A stretch of 64,000 nucleotides of DNA from an uncultured bacterium (GTDB lineage: Bacteria > Patescibacteriota > Saccharimonadia > Saccharimonadales > Saccharimonadaceae), in contig CAILCF010000005.1 in NCBI GenBank assembly GCA_903832635.1, positions 62,001 through 126,000 of the forward strand, read 5' to 3'. The translations under genes and the position numbers were made by a program. The stretch's first letter is position 1. The number at the start of each line of letters is the position of its first letter. The notes under the pieces are model-generated. The model searched no databases, was not told the origin of the DNA, and worked only from the letters and a program-made list of their open reading frames with translations. This document shows, piece by piece, positions 38,875-47,708 of this stretch.

Positions 38875-39705
38875 TTAAATAGTCATCGAGGCTAAACAGA
38901 GGCGAATATTGCCGTTTGCCTCAATACGCTCATAGGCATTTAGAAGTTTATCTGCATACGCAATTGATTCCATTTGCGGTTTTGAAACAATGGTTTTTTT
39001 TAAAATGTTCGAGGCATCCGTTAAAAGTTGGAGAGCAATAACTCTGTCGTCTTTATATTTTTGTGCGATTTTAAGTTTTTGATAAGCATTACCACCTAGA
39101 AGTTCGCGAGCATCTCGCATCATGTCACTGCGTTTTTCAAAGTAATCAATATTTTGTGCTAGAACAATCATTTCGGCGGGTAAACCAGCTGCTATAAATA
39201 AGATTTGCGAACGTTTAATTTTGTCCTTTACCCCTATGTTATCAAGAAGCGTTTCTGACTGCTCGTCAGATATTTGTTTAATGTCAAGGTTTTCAGTCCT
39301 AGAAATAATTGTTGGCAAAAGTTTTGCTGTGTTATTCGTTACTACTATGAAAAATATTCCATCGCCCGGTTCTTCCAGTAGTTTTAAAAAGGCATTTTGA
39401 GCTTGGGTCGTCATCCTTTCAGCGTAATCTATGATAATAATGCGTTCGTCGGCAGTTTTTGTTCGGGTTTCATCGTACAAACGACGCATTATATCGACAC
39501 TTATGATACCCTTTTCGATGTCAACTTTTTCCTCTTTTTCAGGCAAAATTACAATTGGGATTATATTCCGAAGACTAGAAATATATTTGGCAATTGTTGT
39601 AAGTCCAACTCTTTTATCACCAGTTAAAAGCATTGATTGAGGCATGTTTTTAACCGTTAAATGCAACAATTTTTCACTTGATTGATGTATTACCGGCTTA
39701 TCCAT
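38875..39705 (-). CDS. holB: DNA polymerase III delta' subunit-like clamp loader protein
   Basis: 276 residues. SMLLTGDKRVGLTTIAKYIS is a degenerate P-loop, as in delta'. ERIIIIDYAERMTTQAQNAF and LLKLLEEPGDGIFFIVVTNN are the sensor/Walker-B-like and LEEP motifs of clamp loaders. It is shorter than E. coli HolB. It follows the pseudouridine synthase gene in the same operon direction (5 bp gap). Confidence 0.82.
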   Translation of the reverse strand: MDKPVIHQSSEKLLHLTVKNMPQSMLLTGDKRVGLTTIAKYISSLRNIIPIVILPEKEEKVDIEKGIISVDIMRRLYDETRTKTADERIIIIDYAERMTTQAQNAFLKLLEEPGDGIFFIVVTNNTAKLLPTIISRTENLDIKQISDEQSETLLDNIGVKDKIKRSQILFIAAGLPAEMIVLAQNIDYFEKRSDMMRDARELLGGNAYQKLKIAQKYKDDRVIALQLLTDASNILKKTIVSKPQMESIAYADKLLNAYERIEANGNIRLCLASMTI

Positions 39706-39710
39706 GATAA

Positions 39711-40877
39711 CTATATTTTAACACCTGGGAAAAGTTTACATAATTCATCTGGCAATGGAGTAGAAAACGTACGTCTGACACCGTTGGGAATTGTAACCTC
39801 AAGACTGAATGCATGTAAATACATCCTGTCAGCAGCTTTTCCGTATAATTTATCGCCCAAAATTGGTGTTCCTATGTATTTCATGTGGACGCGTAATTGA
39901 TGAGTTCTGCCGGTTTTCGGTTGTAATTTTACAAGTGAGTATCTGTGATTTGAATCGATTACTGTATATTTAGTTATAGCCGTTTTACCATTGACATCAA
40001 CTCGAAACATACTTGGTTTTTTGGGATTTCTGCCAATCGGGAGGTCAATATTAGCTGAATCAAGTTTAGGCTTACCATCTAGGACTGCATAATAAACTTT
40101 TTTTGTTTTTCTGTCTGCAAATTGCTTTTGTAATGATATTGCAGTTTCATCATTCCGTGCACCAATCATTACTCCACTGGTGTCACGATCAAGACGATGG
40201 ACTATTCCGGGTCGATTAGTATCAATATGATAGGTTGTATAACGTCGGAAAAAATCAGCAACAGTAAACTCATCATTCAATTCACCCTTAGAATGGGTCA
40301 AAACTCCGGCAGGTTTATTAATAACGATTACATTGTCGTCGATATATACTATTTGTAATTTTTCGTCTTTAAAGTCGGGTGTTTCTGGATTTTCAATCGA
40401 AATTTTGTCATTTTCAGTGATTTCATGTTTTGATGAAGTTATTACATTGCCATTTACTTTGATATTACCGGCATTAATGTGTTTTTGCCAGGTACTACGT
40501 GATGTTTCGGGATAGCGTTTTGCCAGTTCGCTATCCAAACGTTTTTTATCAGAGATAACTTCAAAAAGATATACTTCTTTTCCCTTGAACGGCATGACAT
40601 ATGTTGTACTGGTATCGCGAGGATTTTTTAAAAATTCACCTTTTACATTAGAGTCTTTAGTCTTGATTTGGTTCAGCGCATAAGAAATGTCGTCTTCTAC
40701 AGTGTCATCAAGTAGTAAATATAAATGGTTACCTGAATAACGAAAAGAAGCCAGAGTGTTTATTGGGTTAGGATGCGTAATCTTTACATTTTCAACATTA
40801 CGTGGCACATTATCATCCCCTGCCAGTTCATAACGGCGTAAGACGTCAAGGATATCACGACTGGATACTTTTACCAC
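39711..40877 (-). CDS. RluD-type pseudouridine synthase with N-terminal extension
   Basis: 388 residues. An extra N-terminal domain of about 105 residues precedes an S4 RNA-binding domain (TWQKHINAGNIKVNG). The catalytic domain carries HRLDRDTSG (catalytic Asp), KPAGVLTHSKG and KTGRTHQLRVH. It converts uridines in rRNA. The extension has no family I recognise. It is coupled to trpS (2 bp gap). Confidence 0.9.
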   Translation of the reverse strand: MVKVSSRDILDVLRRYELAGDDNVPRNVENVKITHPNPINTLASFRYSGNHLYLLLDDTVEDDISYALNQIKTKDSNVKGEFLKNPRDTSTTYVMPFKGKEVYLFEVISDKKRLDSELAKRYPETSRSTWQKHINAGNIKVNGNVITSSKHEITENDKISIENPETPDFKDEKLQIVYIDDNVIVINKPAGVLTHSKGELNDEFTVADFFRRYTTYHIDTNRPGIVHRLDRDTSGVMIGARNDETAISLQKQFADRKTKKVYYAVLDGKPKLDSANIDLPIGRNPKKPSMFRVDVNGKTAITKYTVIDSNHRYSLVKLQPKTGRTHQLRVHMKYIGTPILGDKLYGKAADRMYLHAFSLEVTIPNGVRRTFSTPLPDELCKLFPGVKI

Positions 40878-40879
40878 CT

Positions 40880-41914
40880 TTAGTCCTTCGGTCGCAATCC
40901 GACGGCCTGTTGAGCTCGTAGGAGTGTTTCATTGGCAACTGGTGTCATATCACGTTCAGATTGTTCGAGTTTTGCAATAACTGCATTCTCATCGATATTT
41001 CCCAATTTTTGTTGGAAGTCTGTAAGGAATTTTTCGACTTCGTTTGCTATGACAGACTTAAAGTCACCGTATCTTGTGTGTCCCTTGAATTCTTTAATGA
41101 CATCATCCAGACGAACACCACGTAAAAGCGCCAGGATTTCCAGTAGATTACTGATTCCCGGTTGATTATCACGGTCAAAGTTGATTTCAGCTTTGTCGTC
41201 TGTTGTGGCGCCCATAACTTTTTTTGCAGCAACGGCTGGCTCGTCGTTGAGGAAAATTACCCCACGACCGGAATCATCGCTTTTACTCATCTTTTTAGTC
41301 GGATCTATTAAATCTTTGATACGTAGCCCTTGATCGTTGCCAAAGAATTCATGTTGTTTAGAGACTGATTCAGGAATAACGAATATATAACCAAATTTTT
41401 TGTTCATTCGCTGGGCAATATCACGCGTAAATTCCAGATGTTGTGTCTGGTCATCGCCAACTGGAACGTATTTAGCATTGTAAAGTAGGATGTCTGAGGC
41501 CATTAACACCGGGTAATTGAATAGCCCGACTGAAACCATGTCATTATTTGAATTCGATTTCTCTTTGAATTGGGTCATACGACCCATTTCGCCATATCCT
41601 GTAAAACTATCCAGAATAACGGTTAGTTCACTATGGGCTGGGATGTAGCTTTGACGATACATGTAAATATTCGGGTTATCTAGTGGCAAACCGGCAGCTG
41701 CAAATAGTTTGGCATTATCAAAAATTTGTTTATTTAACTTGGAGTGGTCAATCGGTGTGGTAAAACTATGCAAATCAGGGATAAAAAGGTTGATTTGGTA
41801 TTCGTCAGAATGGTTTTTCGCCGTATCAATCATTGGCAAAATCGCACCGAAATAATTCCCAATCGTTAAATCCTGGTTTGCACGAATTCCCGTTAAAATA
41901 ACATCTTTTGCCAT
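40880..41914 (-). CDS. trpS: Tryptophanyl-tRNA synthetase
   Basis: 344 residues, class I fold. The HIGH-region equivalent is LTIGNYFGA, and KKMSKSDDS is the KMSKS loop; YNAKYVPVGDDQTQHLEFTR is the conserved tRNA/Trp-pocket region. Charges the tRNA-Trp at 29420. AAGGTC lies before the ATG, with TATAAT nine nucleotides upstream of it. Heads the trpS-rlu-holB unit. Confidence 0.96.
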   Translation of the reverse strand: MAKDVILTGIRANQDLTIGNYFGAILPMIDTAKNHSDEYQINLFIPDLHSFTTPIDHSKLNKQIFDNAKLFAAAGLPLDNPNIYMYRQSYIPAHSELTVILDSFTGYGEMGRMTQFKEKSNSNNDMVSVGLFNYPVLMASDILLYNAKYVPVGDDQTQHLEFTRDIAQRMNKKFGYIFVIPESVSKQHEFFGNDQGLRIKDLIDPTKKMSKSDDSGRGVIFLNDEPAVAAKKVMGATTDDKAEINFDRDNQPGISNLLEILALLRGVRLDDVIKEFKGHTRYGDFKSVIANEVEKFLTDFQQKLGNIDENAVIAKLEQSERDMTPVANETLLRAQQAVGLRPKD

Positions 41915-41932
41915 AATGACCTTATTATAGCA

Positions 41933-42075
41933 TTGGTAGGTGGTAGTTAGTAGGTGGTATGTGGTAGGTTACAATTCCAATATAAATACCCCGAAAATTA
42001 TTCGGAGTAATTATCTTATTTAATAAAGTATCGGTATTTTTACCACCTACCATATACCATTTACTATCTACCAAC
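41933..42075. repeat. Imperfect long palindrome with GGTAGGTGGTA-type ends (MITE-like)
   Basis: The left end (TTGGTAGGTGGTAGTTAG then TAGGTGGTATG) is repeated in inverted form on the right (CATATACCATTTACTATC then TACCAACC), about 35 bp each with mismatches. In the middle CCCCGAA/TTCGGAG forms a terminator-like hairpin for the rpsI transcript. An ORF across it is composed of the repeat and is not a gene. Confidence 0.5.
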
Positions 42076-42471
42076 CTAGCGTTTGCTAAATTGTTCACGT
42101 TTACGAGCACTGCGCAAACCGTATTTTTTACGTTCTTTTTCGCGAGAGTCGCGTATTAAGAAGTCGGACTTTTTAAGTACAGTTCGTAGGTCTGAAAAAC
42201 CGACTGTAATTGCCTTTGCAATTGCCAATTTGATTGCATCAACCTGTCCCGATACGCCTCCACCTTTAACAATAACGGTGATATCGAAATCTTTTTGCTT
42301 GTTAACTAGTGCCAATGGGTCGGTAATTTCAGCAAGATGAGATTTATTATTTAAATATTCATCAGCCGGCTTGTTATTTATAGTGATTTTGCCTTTGCCT
42401 TTATAAAGACGTGCACGCGCTGTTGCACTTTTACGTCGTCCTAAACCATAAAGATATTTTAATTCAGCCAT
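42076..42471 (-). CDS. rpsI: 30S ribosomal protein S9
   Basis: 131 residues, ending in the conserved KKYGLRSARKREQFSKR tail that reaches the P-site tRNA; GRRKSATARARL at the start is the S9 signature. Last gene of the leftward ribosomal cluster, 2 bp after rplM. Confidence 0.97.
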   Translation of the reverse strand: MAELKYLYGLGRRKSATARARLYKGKGKITINNKPADEYLNNKSHLAEITDPLALVNKQKDFDITVIVKGGGVSGQVDAIKLAIAKAITVGFSDLRTVLKKSDFLIRDSREKERKKYGLRSARKREQFSKR

Positions 42472-42473
42472 TT

Positions 42474-42914
42474 TTACATAACCTCGACTTTCGTTGGTGT
42501 TTGAGCGCTGTGATCGTGATTTTCATCTGCAAAGATTCGAAGGCGCTTTAGGCGCTGTGCTGCAAGTTTATTTCGTGGGATCATACCTTTGACGGCCTCT
42601 TCGATAATTCTTTCAGGGAATTTTTCACGCATTTGTCCTAAGTTTCGTTCCGTAATTCCACCGGGATATCCAGAGTGACGATAGTATTTTTTGTCAGTTT
42701 CTTTTTCGCCTGTTACAACAACATTTTTGGCGTTAATTACTACGACATAGTCGCCATTATCAATGTGTGGAGTGTAGGTAGGTTTATATTTACCTATCAG
42801 ATATTTAGCGATTACAACCGCTACTCGACCAAGTGGTGCAGATGAGGCGTCAATTAAAATCCATTTCGGACTGACATCACCTTGTTTTTGCGAATAAGTT
42901 TTAGCATTAACCAT
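42474..42914 (-). CDS. rplM: 50S ribosomal protein L13
   Basis: 146 residues, KWILIDASSAPLGRVAVVIA and the signature GMIPRNKLAAQRLKRLRIFA. One of the first proteins to bind 23S rRNA in assembly. Its ATG overlaps the rplQ stop by one base. Confidence 0.97.
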   Translation of the reverse strand: MVNAKTYSQKQGDVSPKWILIDASSAPLGRVAVVIAKYLIGKYKPTYTPHIDNGDYVVVINAKNVVVTGEKETDKKYYRHSGYPGGITERNLGQMREKFPERIIEEAVKGMIPRNKLAAQRLKRLRIFADENHDHSAQTPTKVEVM

Positions 42915-43348
42915 TACTTTTTCTCCTTAACTGTCGCTTTGGGTGTAGCTTTTGGAATTTCAGCCGGTTTTTCAACAGAAACATCTTTTATTTCATCAAC
43001 AAATGCGATTGAAGCCATTTGTGTTCCATCACCAACACGAATTGCAGTGCGTTTAACTCGGACATGGCCGCTTTTACGCGAAGTCAATTGTGGCGCAATA
43101 ACATCAAACAAACGAAAGGCTGCTTCCTGCGTAGATAATGCAGCAATTACTCGGCGTCTGTTATCCAGACCACCTTTTTTAGCCTTTGTTATGATTTTTT
43201 CAATATAGCGCACTAATTCTTTGGCTTTTGGAAGTGTTGTCTCGATTTTGCCATGCATTACCAGACTGGTTGCCAAACCCTTCATAAGAGCGCGTCTTTC
43301 ATCGCGTTTGCGTCCAAATTTACGACCAATATATCCGTGTCGATGCAT
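42914..43348 (-). CDS. rplQ: 50S ribosomal protein L17
   Basis: 144 residues: GRKRDERRALMKGLATSLVM and TLPKAKELVRYIEKIITKAK are L17 signatures. A 20-residue Lys/Pro/Ala-rich tail is extra. Follows rpoA as in most bacteria. Confidence 0.96.
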   Translation of the reverse strand: MHRHGYIGRKFGRKRDERRALMKGLATSLVMHGKIETTLPKAKELVRYIEKIITKAKKGGLDNRRRVIAALSTQEAAFRLFDVIAPQLTSRKSGHVRVKRTAIRVGDGTQMASIAFVDEIKDVSVEKPAEIPKATPKATVKEKK

Positions 43349-43351
43349 AAA

Positions 43352-44275
43352 TTAAAGTTCCAATTCCGCCAATTTTTCGTTAACTTCGTCTAAGGCTTTT
43401 GATCCGAAACCTTTTAGTTCGCGTAAATCTTGTTCACTTAATGTAACCAAATCATGAACCGTGCGGATTTCGTTATTAATCAAGGCATTAGCCGTTCGGG
43501 CTGTCAGATTTAACTCTTCAACAGGAGTATTTAATTCATTCTTTTCGCCTTCTTTGTCCTGGCCGGGAGCAGGAGCAAAGTCAACTACGGTTGAACCGGC
43601 AAGGGCTGTATATTGATTTACCAAAATAGCTGCAGCTTCTTCGAAGGCTTGGCTTGGCGTTAATGAACCGTCTGTCTCAATATTAATTAACAGTTTATCA
43701 AGGTTTGAATCCTGCCCCACGCGTGTGTTTTCAACTTTATACCTAACACGAAGAACAGGACTAAAGATTGCATCAACAGCAATCATATCACTGTGGACCC
43801 GTTTAGAGCTTGAGTCTTCAATTGTTTGATAGCCGCGACCTGATTCAACAACAAAATCAATCAATACTGATTTTTTTGGATCATCAATATTACAAATAAT
43901 TTGATTGGGATTGATTACCTCGACATCTGAATTGGATTTAATATCACCGGCAGTGACAGGTCCTGCACCTTTTTTCTCTAATCGTAATTCAACAGGTTCA
44001 TCGCTGAAGGACTTAAGGCGGATATTTTTAATATTTAGCATAATATCAATAACATCTTCTTTGACACCGGGAATTGTTGTAAACTCGTGGCTGGCCCCTT
44101 CGATGCGGAATGCAACAACAGCAGCACCTTCGATGCTAGATAATAGTACACGTCGCAGGCTGTTACCTAGAGTGTTACCGTATCCGGCATGTAGCGGTTC
44201 AATATCAAATCTTGCGCTGGTTGAGCTGTATTCCTCGATATTTGCTAGTGCTGGGTTATAAATAACTTTTGTCAT
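43352..44275 (-). CDS. rpoA: RNA polymerase alpha subunit
   Basis: 307 residues: N-terminal dimerisation domain (YGNTLGNSLRRVLLSSIEGA), a charged linker, and the C-terminal domain (LRELKGFGSKALDEVNEKL) that contacts UP elements and activators. The ribosome site AAAGGAG directly follows a GCCGTACGGC hairpin (44289-44304). Confidence 0.97.
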   Translation of the reverse strand: MTKVIYNPALANIEEYSSTSARFDIEPLHAGYGNTLGNSLRRVLLSSIEGAAVVAFRIEGASHEFTTIPGVKEDVIDIMLNIKNIRLKSFSDEPVELRLEKKGAGPVTAGDIKSNSDVEVINPNQIICNIDDPKKSVLIDFVVESGRGYQTIEDSSSKRVHSDMIAVDAIFSPVLRVRYKVENTRVGQDSNLDKLLINIETDGSLTPSQAFEEAAAILVNQYTALAGSTVVDFAPAPGQDKEGEKNELNTPVEELNLTARTANALINNEIRTVHDLVTLSEQDLRELKGFGSKALDEVNEKLAELEL

Positions 44276-44288
44276 AATTTAGGCTCCT

Positions 44289-44304
44289 TTCGCCGTACGG
44301 CGAA
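44289..44304 (-). promoter_or_regulatory. Hairpin abutting the rpoA ribosome binding site
   Basis: TTCGCC-GTAC-GGCGAA, perfect 6-bp arms; the minus strand continues AGGAG and the rpoA ATG. Confidence 0.65.
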
Positions 44305-44306
44305 CT

Positions 44307-44936
44307 TTAACGTGAGTAATACTCAACGATTAACTGTTCTTTAATATCTGGTTCGGCTTCCTCACGGGTTGGTAAGCCGGTTATTGAAATGGTTAGTTTT
44401 TTTGGGTCACCCTTGATCCAACCAAGAGGTCCCTGATAAGTGTTTTTAATTATCTCATCCATTTGGCTGAAGTAACCTGATTTTGCACTTTTTGGACGGA
44501 CAGTCAGTTCGTCACCAGCCTTTAAACGGATAGAAGGTATATCTACTCGATGACCATTTAACAGAAAATGACCGTGACCGACTAATTGTCTGGCACTGCG
44601 TCGACTAGTAGCGAATCCGGCGCGGTATACGGCATTATCTAGGCGAAGTTCTAGAAGTTGTAATAAATATTCGCCTGGAAGTAATCCACCACGATTCTGT
44701 GAGCGATCGGCTTCATCCATCAGTTTTGCGAATTGCTTTTCAAGCAGTCCATAAGTGCGACGAACTTTTTGCTTTTCACGAAGCTGAGTAGAATACAGAC
44801 TTTGTTTGCCTTGACGACCATGTGCATGCATTCCGGGAATACCGGTCTTTTTGGCCATAACCTTGGCTGCCTTGGGGTGCATCATATAACCCTCGCGGCG
44901 ACTTTGTTTAACAATTGGTGAAGTATCTCGTGCCAT
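44307..44936 (-). CDS. rpsD: 30S ribosomal protein S4
   Basis: 209 residues; the S4 RNA-binding domain spans LELRLDNAVYRAGFATSRR to HFLLNGHRVDIPS. No cysteine, so the zinc-free form. Primary 16S binder and, in many bacteria, repressor of the alpha operon. Confidence 0.97.
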   Translation of the reverse strand: MARDTSPIVKQSRREGYMMHPKAAKVMAKKTGIPGMHAHGRQGKQSLYSTQLREKQKVRRTYGLLEKQFAKLMDEADRSQNRGGLLPGEYLLQLLELRLDNAVYRAGFATSRRSARQLVGHGHFLLNGHRVDIPSIRLKAGDELTVRPKSAKSGYFSQMDEIIKNTYQGPLGWIKGDPKKLTISITGLPTREEAEPDIKEQLIVEYYSR

Positions 44937-44939
44937 ATG

Positions 44940-45329
44940 TTATGCCCTTCTCGCTTTACGCGGTCGTGCTCCACCATGTGGAACACCTGTTACGTCGCGA
45001 ATACTATCGACTGAAATTTCATAACTACTGAGTGCTCGAATAGCTGCTTCACGACCAAGGCCTACACCTTTGACAAAAACGTCAGCGGTTTTTACACCAA
45101 ATTGGGTTTTAGCTTTTTCTGCAACTTGTTCGGCTGCTACCTGAGCTGCATAAGCAGTGCCCTTTTTACTACCACGAAAACCGGTTGCACCGGCACTGGA
45201 AGCGGCCAAAGCATTGCCTGATTTATCAGAAAAAGTAACTATCGTGTTATTAAATGTAGCTTGTATGTGGAATTGACCAGCTGGAACTGATCGACGTTGC
45301 TTTTTTTTAGATGATTTTGCTTCTGCCAT
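44940..45329 (-). CDS. rpsK: 30S ribosomal protein S11
   Basis: 129 residues: HIQATFNNTIVTFSDKSGN, and the C-terminal DVTGVPHGGARPRKARR. Basic Lys-rich N-terminus (KSSKKKQRR). Alpha operon, between rpsM and rpsD. Confidence 0.97.
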   Translation of the reverse strand: MAEAKSSKKKQRRSVPAGQFHIQATFNNTIVTFSDKSGNALAASSAGATGFRGSKKGTAYAAQVAAEQVAEKAKTQFGVKTADVFVKGVGLGREAAIRALSSYEISVDSIRDVTGVPHGGARPRKARRA

Positions 45330-45343
45330 AAGTCAATTCCTTT

Positions 45344-45730
45344 CTACGTCTTTGACGCTGCTTTCTTTTGAGTTCCACCAACAGCAATTCCTTTACCCTT
45401 ACGGGTTCGAGCATTTGTTCGAGTTCGTTGTCCATGTACCGGAAGGCCGCTTTTATGTCGAAGTCCACGGTATGAATTAATGTCTTTTAAGCGTTTAATG
45501 TTATTCGTTACCATCCGCTGCAAATCACCTTCTACGGTGTAATTTGTGTCGATGACTTCGCGTAGACGCTGCTGCTCAGCCTCGGTTAAATCTTTTACCC
45601 GAGTAGTCGGCTCTACTTTTGCCGCAACAAGGATTGACTTGGCAAATTTTGGACCAATGCCGTAAATATACGTCAATGCGGTTTCAACCTGCTTTTCAGA
45701 TGGGATTGTAATCCCAGCTATTCGAGCCAT
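45344..45730 (-). CDS. rpsM: 30S ribosomal protein S13
   Basis: 128 residues: [20 protein letters not shown] at the start and [20 protein letters not shown] near the end, the tail that contacts P-site tRNA. Starts 2 bp after rpmJ. Confidence 0.97.
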   Translation of the reverse strand: MARIAGITIPSEKQVETALTYIYGIGPKFAKSILVAAKVEPTTRVKDLTEAEQQRLREVIDTNYTVEGDLQRMVTNNIKRLKDINSYRGLRHKSGLPVHGQRTRTNARTRKGKGIAVGGTQKKAASKT

Positions 45731-45732
45731 AC

Positions 45733-45849
45733 TTAACCCTGCCTTTGCTTGTTCTTAGGTTTTTTCTTGTTGATGATTCTTAGTATGCCCTTACGGCGAA
45801 CTAATTTGTCATCCGGACTGATTTTTTTGACGCTTGCACGAACTTTCAT
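45733..45849 (-). CDS. rpmJ: 50S ribosomal protein L36, cysteine-free form
   Basis: 38 residues: [20 protein letters not shown] then [18 protein letters not shown]. The usual three Cys and one His of the zinc knuckle are replaced (SPDD, IN), so it cannot bind zinc. Found in its conserved place between infA and rpsM. Start ATG at 45849, with AAAGGAGC upstream next to a hairpin. Confidence 0.93.
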   Translation of the reverse strand: MKVRASVKKISPDDKLVRRKGILRIINKKKPKNKQRQG

Positions 45850-45866
45850 GCGCTTTCAGTGCTCCT

Positions 45867-45882
45867 TTCGCCGTATGGCGAA
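45867..45882 (-). promoter_or_regulatory. Hairpin abutting the rpmJ ribosome binding site
   Basis: TTCGCC-ATAC-GGCGAA on the minus strand, followed directly by AGGAG. Confidence 0.6.
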
Positions 45883-45889
45883 CCGTAAT

Positions 45890-46114
45890 TTAATCTTTTA
45901 AGCGGAAGGTGATTCTTCCCTTACTAAGATCGTAAGGGGTCAACTCAACTTCGACTTTATCGCCTGGTACAAGACGGATATAATGTTTGCGCATCTTACC
46001 CGAAATATGTGCGATTATACTATGACCGTTTTCAAGTTCTACCTTAAATTGAGTGTTAGGCAGTGATTCCACCACCTTCCCTTGCAATTTGATTACTTCC
46101 TTTTGACTTGTCAT
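45890..46114 (-). CDS. infA: Translation initiation factor IF-1
   Basis: 74 residues, single S1-like OB fold: [40 protein letters not shown]. Heads the alpha-type unit infA-rpmJ-rpsM-rpsK-rpsD-rpoA-rplQ-rplM-rpsI with its own promoter at 46219-46247. Confidence 0.96.
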   Translation of the reverse strand: MTSQKEVIKLQGKVVESLPNTQFKVELENGHSIIAHISGKMRKHYIRLVPGDKVEVELTPYDLSKGRITFRLKD

Positions 46115-46218
46115 AAGTTACAGTTGGTAATTATACACCAAAAACAATCTAACGTAAAGAGTTAATATTAAAAAAGTATTGCTCGTGTACTGTGTACCCG
46201 CGCATCAAGCGTTATTTC

Positions 46219-46247
46219 ATTATATTTGAGGTTTTATTGTATGTCAA
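46219..46247 (-). promoter_or_regulatory. Consensus promoter of the infA-rpmJ-...-rpsI unit
   Basis: TTGACA (46242-46247), 17-nt spacer, TATAAT (46219-46224): a perfect sigma-70 consensus. The start would be near 46212, with a leader of nearly 100 nt. Confidence 0.85.
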
Positions 46248-46269
46248 TCTAGCTATCTATAGCTAGATT
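46246..46269 (-). terminator. Perfect 24-bp palindrome after secY, overlapping the infA -35 box
   Basis: AATCTAGCTAT and ATAGCTAGATT (11-bp arms, 2-nt centre) directly follow the secY stop. There is no T-run after it. It is either a secY mRNA end structure or an operator for the infA promoter, as its left arm shares bases with the -35 box. Confidence 0.5.
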
Positions 46270-47684
46270 TACTTGTAGTCGTCGTATGTAACCATGAGTG
46301 CACGTGAGTTGATTTGACGCAAAGACTCTAATGCGACAGAGACTACGATAAGCAATCCCGTTCCACCAATTGACAGATTACTGCCAGTAACCCCGGCCAG
46401 AGCATACATCAAATATTGTCCAAAGAAAGGCAAAACAGCAATTGTTCCAAGCGCTAATGAACCAAATAATGTTAGTCTGTTCACCGTTCGGGTTAGATAA
46501 TCTTCAGTCTGTTGACCCGGACGAATTCCCTCTATAAACCCACCTTGTTTTTGTAGATTTTCGGCAATTTCATTGGAGTTAAAGACAATACCGGTATAAA
46601 AATAGGTAAATAGTATAACTAGAAGGAAGTACACTGTTGGATAAATTAAGGCTTGCAGGGTAGAACCTGTAAATGTCCCCGGACTTGGGGCTTGGAACCA
46701 GGCTATAAGATTTGTAGCAAGTCCTGCAAATGCCGGGTTTCCGGTCGCCTTTAGTATTTGACCTAAAAAGGCAGGTAGCGAAAGAAACGATACAGCAAAG
46801 ATAATTGGAATAACATTCGCTGAAATCAACTTGACTGGTAAAATACTTTTTATCCCACCGTAACTCGTATTCCCCTGGACTCTTTTAGCATAATTAATAG
46901 TAATAACCCGCTGGGCTTCGTTAATTTTGACCAGCAGATATAGAACGATTAATGAGGCTACAACTAGCCCTATTGCCACCCAGAACGACACAGGATTAAC
47001 CGGAATAGTAAACCAGTTAAATACATGTAAAACACCTTTTGAAGTGTTGAATAACGAACTACCAATAGTTGCCAAAGTTTTTGGTAACTGACTGACAATA
47101 CCTGCAAAAATAATCAAGCTGATGCCGTTACCAATCCCCTGTTCAGTAATAAGTTCACCCAGCCACATCAATAGAACTGAGCCTGCCGTCATAGCGGTCA
47201 CTGCAATAACCCAATCCATCGGAGAAGAGTTATTTAGTACCGTCGTATTACCGGCTAGAACTGTTTGACGAAGAATGAATACAAATGCAACAGACTGTAT
47301 GATTGCTAGTGGAACAGTTATCATACGTGTCCACTGGTTAATCTTACGACGTCCGGATTCACCATCTTTGTGTAGCTCCTCAAGTTTTGGAATAGCCTTT
47401 GTAAGCAATTGTGTGATAATCGATGCCGTAATAAACGGACTCATACCTACCAAAATAATCGAAAAACTTGTGAGCGCTCCACCGGTCAGCAGGTTCAAAA
47501 ACCCTCCGAAATCGGATTTACTTAGCAGACTGTTAATTACCTCTTTCAGTTGGGTCGGTTCTGCCAGTGGTACAGGAATATGAGCCAGTAATCGATAAGC
47601 AACGATAATGCCCAGCACGATAAGGACGCGCTTTAGCATGTCGCGGTTTTTCAGTGATCTTAGAATCGTTTTCCAATTCATCAT
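46269..47684 (-). CDS. secY: Preprotein translocase subunit SecY
   Basis: 471 residues, ten membrane helices forming the export channel. RVLIVLGIIVAYRLLAHIPV (helix 1), the plug region GGALTSFSIILVGMSPFITA, and GFIEGIRPGQQTEDYL (cytosolic loop that meets SecA and the ribosome). Last gene of the rplC-secY unit. A tandem ATG at 47681 is equally possible. Confidence 0.97.
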   Translation of the reverse strand: MMNWKTILRSLKNRDMLKRVLIVLGIIVAYRLLAHIPVPLAEPTQLKEVINSLLSKSDFGGFLNLLTGGALTSFSIILVGMSPFITASIITQLLTKAIPKLEELHKDGESGRRKINQWTRMITVPLAIIQSVAFVFILRQTVLAGNTTVLNNSSPMDWVIAVTAMTAGSVLLMWLGELITEQGIGNGISLIIFAGIVSQLPKTLATIGSSLFNTSKGVLHVFNWFTIPVNPVSFWVAIGLVVASLIVLYLLVKINEAQRVITINYAKRVQGNTSYGGIKSILPVKLISANVIPIIFAVSFLSLPAFLGQILKATGNPAFAGLATNLIAWFQAPSPGTFTGSTLQALIYPTVYFLLVILFTYFYTGIVFNSNEIAENLQKQGGFIEGIRPGQQTEDYLTRTVNRLTLFGSLALGTIAVLPFFGQYLMYALAGVTGSNLSIGGTGLLIVVSVALESLRQINSRALMVTYDDYK

Positions 47685-47708
47685 TTAGTGTTACCCCTAA
47701 CGGTTATC

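Noticed and set aside
41925-42110. 61-codon ORF between trpS and rpsI
   Set aside because: It is translated repeat sequence (TYHIPPTNYHLP) of the palindromic element, with no ribosome site.
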